A stretch of DNA of 64,000 nt from an uncultured Verrucomicrobiota bacterium (GTDB lineage Bacteria > Verrucomicrobiota > Verrucomicrobiia > Verrucomicrobiales > DEV007). The stretch is taken from assembly GCA_902589825.1 (NCBI GenBank), contig CACIUL010000007.1, positions 1-64,000 on the forward strand, given 5' to 3'. The position numbers and the translations under genes are program-made. The notes beneath the pieces are model-generated. The model ran no database searches and was not told where the DNA came from. It saw nothing but the letters and a program-made list of their open reading frames with translations. This document shows positions 17,543-25,563 of the stretch, one piece after another; position 1 is the stretch's first letter; every line of letters starts with the position of its first letter.

Positions 17543-17845
17543 ATGCAACGATTGCGCTGCGGAGTCATCCTGCTGGACGGGTTTATTGACCATCTTGCCG
17601 AGTGTGCCGTGTCTCGTCCAGGAGGTGATGGAACCCATATTGCCTCCCTGGAATATGTCCGCTGCATTGAGGGAACACAGGCAGGCGAAGAGTGGGCAGA
17701 ACTTGGCCTGATCCATCGGGGCAACCTCTCTGCAGAATGTGTATTTGAAGTGGATGGCGCCATGCTCTACATGTCGCGACAGACTCAGAAGGGCTTGCGT
17801 GATAAATGGGTTGATTACCGCGCAGAAAAACTCGTTGTTGGCTAG
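17543..17845 (+). CDS. Small conserved-looking protein upstream of dtd
   Basis: A 100-residue ORF ending eight bases before the dtd start on the same strand, so the two are probably co-transcribed. The product has no signal peptide or membrane segment. It contains four Cys and reads like a compact alpha/beta protein, with alternating hydrophobic segments such as LRCGVILLDGFIDHL and SAECVFEVDGAMLYM. I do not recognise the family. A longer reading frame exists on the opposite strand (17438-17899), but its product runs into dtd and looks less protein-like. The position next to dtd is the main support. Confidence 0.5.
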   Translation: MQRLRCGVILLDGFIDHLAECAVSRPGGDGTHIASLEYVRCIEGTQAGEEWAELGLIHRGNLSAECVFEVDGAMLYMSRQTQKGLRDKWVDYRAEKLVVG

Positions 17846-17852
17846 ACCCTCC

Positions 17853-18305
17853 ATGCGCGCCTTGATCCAGAGAGTTTCCAGCGCATCCGTCACGATCAAT
17901 CGGCAGGTGCACAGTCAAGTCGGGTGTGGCCTTCTGGTTCTCCTTGGCGTCGAGGAACCGGACACCAGGGAGGACGTTGAGTGGTTGGCCGGAAAAATTG
18001 CGCGCATGCGCATCTTTGAGGATGCTGATGGCCACATGAACCTCTCTCTGGCTGAGAGCGGTGGCGAGATCATGGTCATCAGCCAGTTCACGCTGCATGC
18101 CAGTACCAAGAAGGGAAACCGACCGTCCTTTATCCGGGCGGCAAGACCGGAAAAGGCAATCCCGCTCTACGAGTTGTTTATTCAGGCGGTCGAAGACCTG
18201 ACCGGCAAACCCGTCGCCAGCGGTCGCTTCGGGGAATCCATGCAGGTCTCGCTCATCAACGATGGACCGGTAACTATCTGGATGGATTCCCGAGACCGGC
18301 AGTAA
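17853..18305 (+). CDS. dtd: D-aminoacyl-tRNA deacylase
   Basis: A 150-residue DTD enzyme, which cleaves D-amino acids (and glycine mischarged on tRNA-Ala) from tRNA. The N-terminus MRALIQRVSSASVTI is typical and fixes the start at 17853. The two substrate-pocket signatures are present: SQFTLHAST (family consensus SQFTLxA) and the C-terminal GRFGESMQVSLINDGPVTIWMDS, matching the cross-subunit GxxxxxMxVxxxNDGPVT motif. The length is normal. It acts in the cytosol as a dimer and sits beside the tRNA-Cys locus, probably by chance. Confidence 0.95.
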   Translation: MRALIQRVSSASVTINRQVHSQVGCGLLVLLGVEEPDTREDVEWLAGKIARMRIFEDADGHMNLSLAESGGEIMVISQFTLHASTKKGNRPSFIRAARPEKAIPLYELFIQAVEDLTGKPVASGRFGESMQVSLINDGPVTIWMDSRDRQ

Positions 18306-18362
18306 GAGCCGGGCTTCGGGCAGAAGCCGGTAATGGGTCGGCAAAGGTTTGCTGATATCCCT

Positions 18363-19226
18363 CTAGTATTCCTCCTCCACCGGCTTTTCAGCCTCTGGAC
18401 TGGCAGTGCTTGAGCCGGACTGGTTGCGATGCCTTAGCCGGATTGCAGTCCCGCAATACATGCAGCGCATCCACTTGAAAAACAGTAAGTGCAACGCGGT
18501 GCTGCAGGCAATTCCCACCAGCGGTACATAATGTGCCGCCTGGTGCTTGCGGCAAAGGCGTACATAAAAAAGTGGGCAGCTGCATACCCGGCAGCGCGCC
18601 TTGCTCGCTACAATAAGAAAGCCCAGCCCAAAGGGAATAAAGGCCAGGAAAAACGGAAGCAATTCCGCCACCAGCCTGATATTGCCGGTGAAAACCAGTA
18701 CAAAGAATATGACAATCAGCGCGGTCAGAAAAAACTTGCTGAGCAGCAACAGGATCGAGGAAAGCACAAGCCTGACAGGAAGCGGATGCACAACGCCGCG
18801 TTCCACCAGCCGGGACAACTGGCCCTGCAGGAAGTTTTTTCTTTGCGGTTCCCGGCCGCCACTGATTTTCCTGCCCTTGCTAAGTGGTGCAGTGTGGGTT
18901 CGGCCCTTGTTGTATTCCTCAGAGGAAACAATACGTGATAAATCAAGGGGCTCCTTGGCCGGCTCATCATCAGTCTCGACCAATTCCGCATCCTCCCGCC
19001 GGGGGGGCAACTCCGCCAGCGGCGACACACCCGGCTCAACCATTTGCGAGCGCATCTGGCCGGTAATCTCAATAGCCTCGGGAATACTTAATATGTCATC
19101 ACCCCCGGTCCACTTTTCTCTCTCCCTGCCAAAATCATCATTCCCCGTCACAGAGTTTTCGCCCTGTTGCTCAACAGGTGTCGCCGGGGAATCCTCCCGG
19201 GAATTCTCTTTCTTGGGGTGAGTCAT
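18363..19226 (-). CDS. Membrane protein with Cys-pair motifs
   Basis: A 287-residue protein of unknown function. Residues 1-130 are hydrophilic and acidic with Pro and Glu runs (a likely disordered cytosolic arm). Two strongly hydrophobic segments follow (VLSSILLLLSKFFLTALIVI and LLPFFLAFIPFGLGFLIVA). A Cys-rich tail contains CRVCSC and, 45 residues later, CMYCGT, separated by another hydrophobic stretch; the four or five Cys could bind a metal. The C-terminus ends in acidic residues. It is transcribed away from dtd and lies downstream of valS on the same strand, after a 154-base gap. Confidence 0.65.
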   Translation of the reverse strand: MTHPKKENSREDSPATPVEQQGENSVTGNDDFGREREKWTGGDDILSIPEAIEITGQMRSQMVEPGVSPLAELPPRREDAELVETDDEPAKEPLDLSRIVSSEEYNKGRTHTAPLSKGRKISGGREPQRKNFLQGQLSRLVERGVVHPLPVRLVLSSILLLLSKFFLTALIVIFFVLVFTGNIRLVAELLPFFLAFIPFGLGFLIVASKARCRVCSCPLFYVRLCRKHQAAHYVPLVGIACSTALHLLFFKWMRCMYCGTAIRLRHRNQSGSSTASPEAEKPVEEEY

Positions 19227-19380
19227 GAATCGACCGGCTATGGCTCTGCCGTGGTGAAAGGCATCAACATTGCCATGGATTAATCAGAGGGAACAGTCAG
19301 CTTGCTTAAGCGCGGGAAAAGCTTAAACCAGCACATGGGAGGTTTCAAAAGCAATCTTTTTGCCCGCACAGCCAGGAAAC

Positions 19381-22113
19381 TCAAGACAAGTTATCTAGCA
19401 TCTCACCAAGTTGCTCAATGCTGGCCTTGAGGGATTCCCGCCGAGTTTTGGTTTCCTCAACAACGTCCTGCGGGGCCCGCTCAATAAACTTGGCATTAGC
19501 CAGCTTGGCGACCACCTGGTCCATGTCCTTCTGTAATTTTTTTTGCTCCCTTGAAATCCGTTCCCGTTCCGCCTCAATGTCCACCAGACCCTCAAGGGGC
19601 ATATACATTTTACCCAGCGGCGTTAGAAATGCAGGGGTGCCTGCGGATGCCTCATAGCCCCCGGACATGTCGATTTCCCCGGCTCCACAGAGAAATTTGA
19701 GCGTTTCAAGCTCCTCAGCCACCCAGTCTTCGGAAGGCTCCAGGAAAAACTTCACGTTGCGATTTGCGGCAAGGTTGTATTGGGCCTTGATATGACGGGC
19801 TCGCCCTGTTGCCTCGTGGACGGCAGCTGTCTGCTGCTTAACCTCTTCCAGCCTTTGGGGATTGATTCCGGCCAGTAGCGGGTCAGGGGCCAACTGGCTG
19901 CGCATCAGCAGTTCCCCTTCGCGGGCAAAGCCGAGCTTCTCCCAGAGCTCCTCTGTGATATGGGGCATGAAGGGATGCAATAGCGGCAGGTAACGCATCA
20001 ATACCGTGTCGAAGACCAGCAAGGCCCGTGCACGCACGGCTGGATCAACTTCCTCGCGTAAATGAAGCTTGATGGATTCCAGGTACCAGTCACAAAACTC
20101 GCTCCAGAAAAAATCGTAGAGCCTGCTCGCAATTTCCTGGAACTTGTAACCCTCATAGGAACGCTTCAGGCCCTCGGCAAGACCATCAAGCTTGGCGAGG
20201 ATATCAAGATCATAGATGCTGAGGTGATCGAGTTCCTTATCGATTGCCCCGGCATCCCGGCTGGTTTCCCTTCCCTGCATCTGGCGAAACCGGCAGGCAT
20301 TCCAGAGCTTATTGGCAAAATTGCGTCCCTCCTCAACCTGCGGGCATTCACTTTCCTCATTGCCGCTATCCTTGTCCTTCTTCCTGTTCTCGATGAAGCG
20401 CACATCCGTTCCGGTTGGGGCGATGCGCATGATTGAAAACCTCAAGGCATCCGCCCCATACTTGGCAATGAGGTCAAGAGGGTCGGGTGAATTGCCAAGG
20501 CTCTTGGACATTTTCCTGCCCTCCTTGTCCCGGATAATGCTGGTAAAGAAGACATTGGCAAAAGGTTTCTGGCCGGTGAACTCATACCCGGCCATAATCA
20601 TCCGGGCAACCCAGAAGAAAATGATATCCGGACCGGTGACAAGGTCAGTGGTCGGGTAAAACTTCGCCTTTGCCGCCTCGTCCATGGTGGCAAAGGGCCA
20701 TAACCAGGAACTAAACCAGGTATCTAGCACATCTTCATCCTGCACCCAGTTCTCGGGGTCCGGGGGCGGCTCCAGGCTGACATGAAGGTCCTCCCCGCCA
20801 GTTTCATTGTCGAGTGACTCGGCATTCTGCAATGCCGCTGCACGATCCTTTCGATACCACACGGGAATACGGTGACCCCACCACAACTGGCGACTGATGC
20901 ACCAGTCCTGGATGTTCTCCATCCAGTGGGCATAGGTCTTGGCCCACCGTTCGGGCCGGAACTTGATCTCTCGCTCGGCAACCGCCTTGCTCGATTCCTC
21001 AACACCGGGATACCTCAGGAACCACTGCATGGAAATACGCGGTTCAACCGGCACGTCCGCACGCTCACTGTATCCAACGCTGTTTTCATATTCCTCCACA
21101 CGAATCAACAGGCCCATCTCCTCAAGTTTCTCAGCAGCGCGCTTGCGGGCCTTGAAACGATCCATGCCGTCAAATTCCTCACCCGCGAGGGCATTAAGCG
21201 TGCCGTCTGGATTGAGTACGTCGATAATTTCCAGGTTGTTTCTTACCCCAATGTCAAAATCCGCCTTGTCATGGGCAGGAGTAACCTTAAGGACACCGGT
21301 CCCGAACTCAGGGTCAATGTGTTCATCGGCAATAATTGGGATTTCCGCCCGCGGAAAAGGGCGTATGGCATGTTTGCCGATCAGGTGCCGGTAGCGCTCG
21401 TCAGCGGGATGCACAGCAACCGCACTGTCCCCCATTAGGGTTTCAGGCCTGGTGGTGGCAATCTCCAGGAATTCACCCTTTTGCCCGGCTATCTCATAGC
21501 GCATGAAGTAGAGCTTGCTGCAACGGGGTTTCATGATGACTTCCTCATCGGAAAGTGCCGTTAGGGAAACCGGGCACCAATTGACCATCCGCTTGCCACG
21601 GTAGATATGACCGCTGTTGAAAAAATGGATGAAGCAATCCTGCACCTGCCGGGAATAATCCTCATCCATGGTGAAGCGCTCACGGTCCCAATCACAGGAG
21701 CATCCCAGCTTCTTGAGTTGCTTGATGATTATTCCCCCGTGTTTTTCCTTCCACTCCCAGGCACGCTCAAGGAATGCGTCACGGCCCAAGTCCCGCCGTG
21801 TCTTTCCCTCAGTCTCACGCAGGTGGCGCTCCACCTTGGATTGTGTCGCAATGCCGGCATGGTCCGTGCCCGGCAACCACATTACCTCCCTGCCCTCGGC
21901 ACGGGCCCGCCGGGCCAGTATATCCTGAATGGTATTATTCAGGACATGGCCAAGTGTGAGCACCCCCGTTACGTTTGGTGGTGGAATGACAATACTGTAA
22001 TGCTCCTTGTCCGAAGAGGAATCTCCGTGGAAGGCCTGTTCATCGATCCAGCGGGAAAACCACTTATCTTCGACCTCACTGGGCTCGTAGGCTTTGGGTA
22101 TCTCGGCAGACAT
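19381..22113 (-). CDS. valS: Valyl-tRNA synthetase
   Basis: A class Ia aminoacyl-tRNA synthetase of 910 residues, charging tRNA-Val. The start MSAEIPKAYEPSEVE at 22113 fits the family; an in-frame ATG 24 codons earlier adds an unrelated stretch. Seen in order: PPPNVTGVLTLGHVLN (HIGH region, here LGHV), the CP1 editing domain with ATTRPETLMGD and a TPAHDKADFDIG motif, DWCISRQLWWGHRIPVWY, then KMSKSLGNSPDP, the anticodon-binding domain, and the C-terminal tRNA-binding coiled coil rich in E/R/K. It is divergent from the amidase gene with a 109-base gap. Confidence 0.97.
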   Translation of the reverse strand: MSAEIPKAYEPSEVEDKWFSRWIDEQAFHGDSSSDKEHYSIVIPPPNVTGVLTLGHVLNNTIQDILARRARAEGREVMWLPGTDHAGIATQSKVERHLRETEGKTRRDLGRDAFLERAWEWKEKHGGIIIKQLKKLGCSCDWDRERFTMDEDYSRQVQDCFIHFFNSGHIYRGKRMVNWCPVSLTALSDEEVIMKPRCSKLYFMRYEIAGQKGEFLEIATTRPETLMGDSAVAVHPADERYRHLIGKHAIRPFPRAEIPIIADEHIDPEFGTGVLKVTPAHDKADFDIGVRNNLEIIDVLNPDGTLNALAGEEFDGMDRFKARKRAAEKLEEMGLLIRVEEYENSVGYSERADVPVEPRISMQWFLRYPGVEESSKAVAEREIKFRPERWAKTYAHWMENIQDWCISRQLWWGHRIPVWYRKDRAAALQNAESLDNETGGEDLHVSLEPPPDPENWVQDEDVLDTWFSSWLWPFATMDEAAKAKFYPTTDLVTGPDIIFFWVARMIMAGYEFTGQKPFANVFFTSIIRDKEGRKMSKSLGNSPDPLDLIAKYGADALRFSIMRIAPTGTDVRFIENRKKDKDSGNEESECPQVEEGRNFANKLWNACRFRQMQGRETSRDAGAIDKELDHLSIYDLDILAKLDGLAEGLKRSYEGYKFQEIASRLYDFFWSEFCDWYLESIKLHLREEVDPAVRARALLVFDTVLMRYLPLLHPFMPHITEELWEKLGFAREGELLMRSQLAPDPLLAGINPQRLEEVKQQTAAVHEATGRARHIKAQYNLAANRNVKFFLEPSEDWVAEELETLKFLCGAGEIDMSGGYEASAGTPAFLTPLGKMYMPLEGLVDIEAERERISREQKKLQKDMDQVVAKLANAKFIERAPQDVVEETKTRRESLKASIEQLGEMLDNLS

Positions 22114-22222
22114 GTGGGCGGAAATAACCTGATCGACCCCGTGTTTGCAAAATCTAATTGAGTCTTCTGGAAATAATAATATCAACTATAAGACTTGCCA
22201 ACCTCCTTAAAAGGCCGGCTGT

Positions 22223-23233
22223 ATGCCCGAAAAACCAATGATTAAGGCCCATAATGCAACAATCTCGCGCACTTTGCTGGCAGGAATTGCCCTTGGGCTT
22301 TGCTGTGTAAGCACCTTCAATGCAGCAGAGGGCGCTGTCCTTAAGGTCATCAAGCACAATAGTCGGGATTATGTCACGGCTCAAAACATCAAGGACTTCT
22401 ACCGCTTCACGTCCTTGACCATCAAAAACGGCACACTGAAATTTGTCTCCCCAAAAATCGAGATGGAAATCCGGGGCGGTTCAGACACCCTCTATATCAA
22501 CCGCATCCTTTTCCGGCTCAGTTATCCCGTTGTCTACAAAGGGGGCAATTATCTCTTTTCCCGCATCGACCTGGACAAGCTCATCAACCCGGTTTTACGG
22601 CCAAGCTACATCAAGAGTGCCAAGCGTTTTAGATCGGTGGTTATTGACCCGGGCCATGGAGGAAGTGACCCAGGAAGTAAAAGCAAATATGGAAACGAGA
22701 AGGACTTCAATCTGAAGCTTGCCAATCTTCTGAAACGCGACCTGGAACGGCGTGGCTTCCGCGTGCGCATGACGCGTACCGGTGACACCTTCCCAACCCT
22801 CCGCGAGCGGGTCAACTTCACCAACCGCATCGCTGAAGCAATATTCATCTCCCTGCACTTCAACGCCTATCATAACTCCTCCGCCAAGGGCATTGAAACC
22901 TATGCCCTCAGCCCAAAGGATACCGGCACCCACAACTCAAGGGGCATCAAGGGCAGTGTGCTCACAGGGAATGCTCGTGACGCCGAGAATATTGCGCTGG
23001 CAACCGCCATCCATGCCTCGCTCCTGAAGAGAACCAATGCCGAGGACAGGGGCATTAAACGCGACCGCTTTACAGTCCTTGCCGATATCAATAAACCCGC
23101 TGTGCTTGTAGAGGGCGGCTTCCTTAGTAACCCGCAGGAAGCTCGCAAAATTGCCAGCCCTTCCTACCTTGCCCTTTTATCCAGCAGTATTGCCGATGCA
23201 GTCGTCACTTACCGCAACGCATTGCGTAAATAG
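22223..23233 (+). CDS. N-acetylmuramoyl-L-alanine amidase (Amidase_3)
   Basis: A 336-residue peptidoglycan amidase. An N-terminal signal peptide (LLAGIALGLCCVSTFNAAEG) is followed by a region at residues 65-125 that looks like a copper-amine-oxidase-N-type domain (KNGTLKFVSP, INRILFRLSYPVV, SRIDLDKLINPVL). The zinc-dependent Amidase_3 domain runs from residue 138. Its zinc ligands are H145 in VVIDPGHGGSDPG, E159 in NEKDFNLKL and the His in FISLHFNA, and a catalytic Glu is in VLVEGGFLSNP. It should cut the amide between muramic acid and L-Ala in the periplasm, for example in cell separation. Confidence 0.93.
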   Translation: MPEKPMIKAHNATISRTLLAGIALGLCCVSTFNAAEGAVLKVIKHNSRDYVTAQNIKDFYRFTSLTIKNGTLKFVSPKIEMEIRGGSDTLYINRILFRLSYPVVYKGGNYLFSRIDLDKLINPVLRPSYIKSAKRFRSVVIDPGHGGSDPGSKSKYGNEKDFNLKLANLLKRDLERRGFRVRMTRTGDTFPTLRERVNFTNRIAEAIFISLHFNAYHNSSAKGIETYALSPKDTGTHNSRGIKGSVLTGNARDAENIALATAIHASLLKRTNAEDRGIKRDRFTVLADINKPAVLVEGGFLSNPQEARKIASPSYLALLSSSIADAVVTYRNALRK

Positions 23234-23279
23234 GACACCTCCTACCAGGCAAACTTAGGGGAAAACGGGACCACGGTTG

Positions 23280-23906
23280 TCACGGCATCCTTGCCACCCG
23301 CAATCGTTCAGCGTCGATGATTGCCTTTATTGACCGGTGATCCGACTCACGGCTGCTACTGAGGATACGGTAGGTGTAATCCTGCCAATGCTCCATTTCC
23401 TTGAGGGCATTTTCCATACGCAGGCGGAATGTCTCCTCATCCTCACTGCCGCGTGCACGCAAACGGCGTTCAAGTTCCAGCGTATCGGCAGGCATGAGAA
23501 AAACATCAACAAGACGGCTTTTAATCAATGGGTCACTGCCGGCCCTGATCTGTGCAGCTCCCTGGATATCAATGTCCATCATGACATCAAACCCGGCTTC
23601 CAAGAGACTGGTGACCGAGCTGCGCAATGTCCCATAATGCCACTTGTGAACACCGGCATGCTCCAGAAACTCGCCTGCTTCAAGCTTGCCGGCAAACTCC
23701 TCCTCGGAAAGAAAATGATAGTCGATCCCATCCACTTCATCATCACGTCGAGGCCTCGTGGTGCATGATACTGAAAACCGGGTAACGGGGTCATTATCCA
23801 CAACTGAACGCAAAACGGTTGATTTACCCGCCCCCGCAGGCCCGGAAAGGACCAATAACAATCCCGGTGATGGATTGGTCGCTGTCTGGTCAGGCTGCTC
23901 GGTCAT
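23280..23906 (-). CDS. gmk: Guanylate kinase
   Basis: A 208-residue enzyme that phosphorylates GMP to GDP. The P-loop is LSGPAGAGKST, followed by the GMP-binding segment SVSCTTRPRRDDEVDGIDYHFL and the FLEHAGVHKWHYGT region. The adenine-side DIDIQGAAQIR motif and the lid region with RLRARGSEDEE are present. The N-terminus carries a short extra tail of about 15 residues. The ATG shares one base with the yicC stop (TAATG), so the two genes are translationally coupled, an arrangement seen in many bacteria. Confidence 0.96.
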   Translation of the reverse strand: MTEQPDQTATNPSPGLLLVLSGPAGAGKSTVLRSVVDNDPVTRFSVSCTTRPRRDDEVDGIDYHFLSEEEFAGKLEAGEFLEHAGVHKWHYGTLRSSVTSLLEAGFDVMMDIDIQGAAQIRAGSDPLIKSRLVDVFLMPADTLELERRLRARGSEDEETFRLRMENALKEMEHWQDYTYRILSSSRESDHRSIKAIIDAERLRVARMP

Positions 23907-24781
23907 TACTCAATGTTCTGAACCTGTTCACGAATTTTTTCCAGCTCGGTTTTTGCCTCGACTATGTATTGGGCAATACCGGCATCATTGGCCTTGCTGC
24001 CAATGGTGTTCAACTCACGGTTGATTTCCTGCGCCAGAAAATCAAGCGGCCTCCCGACCGGGTCCAGGCTTTCAAAATACCTTGCACACTGCAGGAAATG
24101 ACTTTGCAGTCTGGTAATTTCCTCGCTGATGTCACTGCGCTCGGCAAACAGGCCGATCTCCTTCATCACCCGCTCATCATCGCTGTCTATATCAAGCCCG
24201 GCTCCTTTCAGCCTCCTGTGCAGGTTTTCACGATACCTTTCAACAACATTGGGTGCACAACCGGAGATTTTTTCCACGAGGCCTTCCAGGGCAGACAACC
24301 TCGAGCGCAAGTCCTCGCGCAGGTGCCCGCCTTCCTGTGAGCGCATTTCCACAAGTGCACCCAGCGCCACATCCAATGCCTTACTGACTGGTTCCCAGGC
24401 ATCATCAGGAGCAGGCATCTGGACACCCAGGGAAAGCACGCCGGGAGCTCTGAGCGGATCAAACCCCTTGAGAATTTCGCCAAGCTCGAGTTTGTCGGCA
24501 AGTCCCCTCAAGACGTCGATATATTGTCGTGCGAGCTCCTCGTCCACCTGTAGCTGACCCCGGGAATCATCCGATGCAGAAATATTGATGCTGGCATTAA
24601 CCCTGCCACGGGAAATAGCGCCACCAATGCGCTCACGCACCTGAGCCTCAAGCCGGACCAGCTCCCGTGGCAGGCTGACAACAATATCAACCTGTTTACG
24701 GTTAACCGATGAAACCTCTGCCCGGTAAACCAAGCCACCTACCGATGCCTCACCGTTGCCAAACCCTGTCATGCTCTTCAT
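23906..24781 (-). CDS. yicC: YicC-family endoribonuclease
   Basis: A 291-residue YicC/YloC protein. The start at MKSMTGFGNGEA is the family's standard N-terminus; a TTG three codons earlier was not used. Further family marks are EVSSVNRKQVDI, LRSRLSALEGL, and the conserved C-terminal PVGRPLDFLAQEINRELNTIGSKAND. Established knowledge: YicC family members are metal-dependent endoribonucleases that take part in RNA decay. It is cytosolic and co-translated with gmk. Confidence 0.94.
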   Translation of the reverse strand: MKSMTGFGNGEASVGGLVYRAEVSSVNRKQVDIVVSLPRELVRLEAQVRERIGGAISRGRVNASINISASDDSRGQLQVDEELARQYIDVLRGLADKLELGEILKGFDPLRAPGVLSLGVQMPAPDDAWEPVSKALDVALGALVEMRSQEGGHLREDLRSRLSALEGLVEKISGCAPNVVERYRENLHRRLKGAGLDIDSDDERVMKEIGLFAERSDISEEITRLQSHFLQCARYFESLDPVGRPLDFLAQEINRELNTIGSKANDAGIAQYIVEAKTELEKIREQVQNIE

Positions 24782-25006
24782 TGCCTGCAAATCAAAAGCC
24801 CATAAGACAGTATGACAAATACAAATCGAAGGCAGCCATTAAACTCTCTTCCCGGAGTGCTTAAGACCAAAAATGCGGTATAATATACAATATTAATACC
24901 TGCAAAGGATGCCTTCTGTTATTATAGAATGATGCCGAGAAGCACCCCACAAACAACTCCACACCATCTTAACATCTTCTGATTGAAACTCCGCTGCTGC
25001 CAGCTG

Positions 25007-25024
25007 GAGGGGCAACAACCCCTC
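25007..25024 (+). promoter_or_regulatory. Hairpin that would bury a Shine-Dalgarno sequence
   Basis: GAGGGG (25007-25012) and CCCCTC (25019-25024) form a perfect 6-bp stem with loop CAACAA, ending three bases before the ATG at 25028. The only Shine-Dalgarno-like sequence (GGAGGGG) lies in its 5' arm, so the hairpin could mask it or alter its distance to the start. Regulation is inferred from the fold only. Confidence 0.4.
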
Positions 25025-25027
25025 TTG

Positions 25028-25309
25028 ATGACTCATCTAAAAATCTATTTATCGGTACTCATTGTATCGTTGCCCGGCGCACTAACGGCCCAGGACGCCG
25101 AGGTGAAGCCGCCGGCCGGCCAGCGTGTCATTGAACAGGCAGACAGGGAGTTTGACCCTGCTTCCGTCACAAGCGGAACACTGCCCTCGCCTGTTCCGGA
25201 CCCAAGGACACCTTCGCCGGTACCAAGATCAGGATTTTTCTACATCCTGCCCATTATCGGGCTTTGGATGATGCTCAGGCGGCGCAGTTACCGCGGCTCC
25301 CGCGGCTAA
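25028..25309 (+). CDS. Small secreted or membrane-anchored protein
   Basis: A 93-residue protein with an N-terminal signal (HLKIYLSVLIVSLPGALTAQ), a Pro-rich middle (LPSPVPDPRTPSPVPR), and a C-terminal hydrophobic segment FFYILPIIGLWMM followed by the basic tail RRRSYRGSRG. This tripartite end (short motif, hydrophobic helix, Arg cluster) resembles a sorting or anchoring signal such as those of PEP-CTERM-like systems, but no recognisable PEP motif is present. ATG 25028 gives a proper signal peptide; an upstream TTG at 24983 would bury it. Function unknown. It precedes the leu leader region. Confidence 0.6.
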   Translation: MTHLKIYLSVLIVSLPGALTAQDAEVKPPAGQRVIEQADREFDPASVTSGTLPSPVPDPRTPSPVPRSGFFYILPIIGLWMMLRRRSYRGSRG

Positions 25310-25326
25310 TCTGTTTCCGGGCGAAA

Positions 25327-25354
25327 TTGACTTTATACCTGCAGGCCTTAAATT
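25327..25354 (+). promoter_or_regulatory. Candidate sigma-70-type promoter for the leu leader and leuA
   Basis: TTGACT (25327-25332, five of six matches to the -35 consensus) is followed after 16 bases by TAAATT (25349-25354, four of six to the -10). Transcription would begin near 25361, about 20 bases before the leader peptide ATG. The position relative to the leader supports it; it is a motif match only. Confidence 0.5.
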
Positions 25355-25380
25355 AAAGGGTTCGACCATAACGGAAAATC

Positions 25381-25470
25381 ATGATTGCGGCCCACCAACA
25401 GCATCTCAATGATCAAAGTCTTTTCCTTCCCGGCAAGCTGGTGAGCCGACTTCCTCTGCTCGGCCTATAG
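25381..25470 (+). CDS. leuL: Leucine-rich leader peptide upstream of leuA
   Basis: A 29-codon ORF starting ATG 25381 with GGA five bases upstream. Eight of its 29 residues are Leu, and the last six codons before the stop are LPLLGL, so Leu codons cluster at the 3' end (25450, 25456, 25459, 25465). The UAG stop (25468-25470) starts in the loop of the hairpin described at 25458-25477. A leader of this kind senses charged tRNA-Leu: scarce leucine would stall the ribosome on the 5' arm of the hairpin and keep it from folding. It is 93 bases upstream of leuA. The reading is inferred from codon content and geometry; no homologue was compared. Confidence 0.65.
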   Translation: MIAAHQQHLNDQSLFLPGKLVSRLPLLGL

Positions 25471-25488
25471 GCCGAGCGACTCTTTCTT
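25458..25488 (+). terminator. Attenuator hairpin of the leuA leader
   Basis: GCTCGGCC (25458-25465) and GGCCGAGC (25470-25477) form a perfect 8-bp stem closed by a four-base TATA loop, followed by GAC and a U-rich tract TCTTTCTT (25481-25488). The stem overlaps the last Leu codons and the stop of the leader peptide. A second hairpin, GCACCC/GGGTGC at 25500-25521, lies between this and leuA. Confidence 0.6.
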
Positions 25489-25563
25489 GATCAGTGACCG
25501 CACCCGAAGCTTGCAGGGTGCAGTGCGCCCACAAAGAATCCCGTCGCCTTTCCCAACAAAACC

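Noticed and set aside
17438-17899. 153-residue ORF on the minus strand
   Set aside because: It overlaps both the small ORF and the start of dtd on the opposite strand, and its product lacks any recognised pattern.
18308-18332. Hairpin after dtd
   Set aside because: The stem has a bulge and is not followed by a T-run on the dtd strand; too weak to call a terminator.
24879-24884. Perfect TATAAT upstream of the small exported protein
   Set aside because: No plausible -35 box lies 15-19 bases upstream, so it was not called a promoter.
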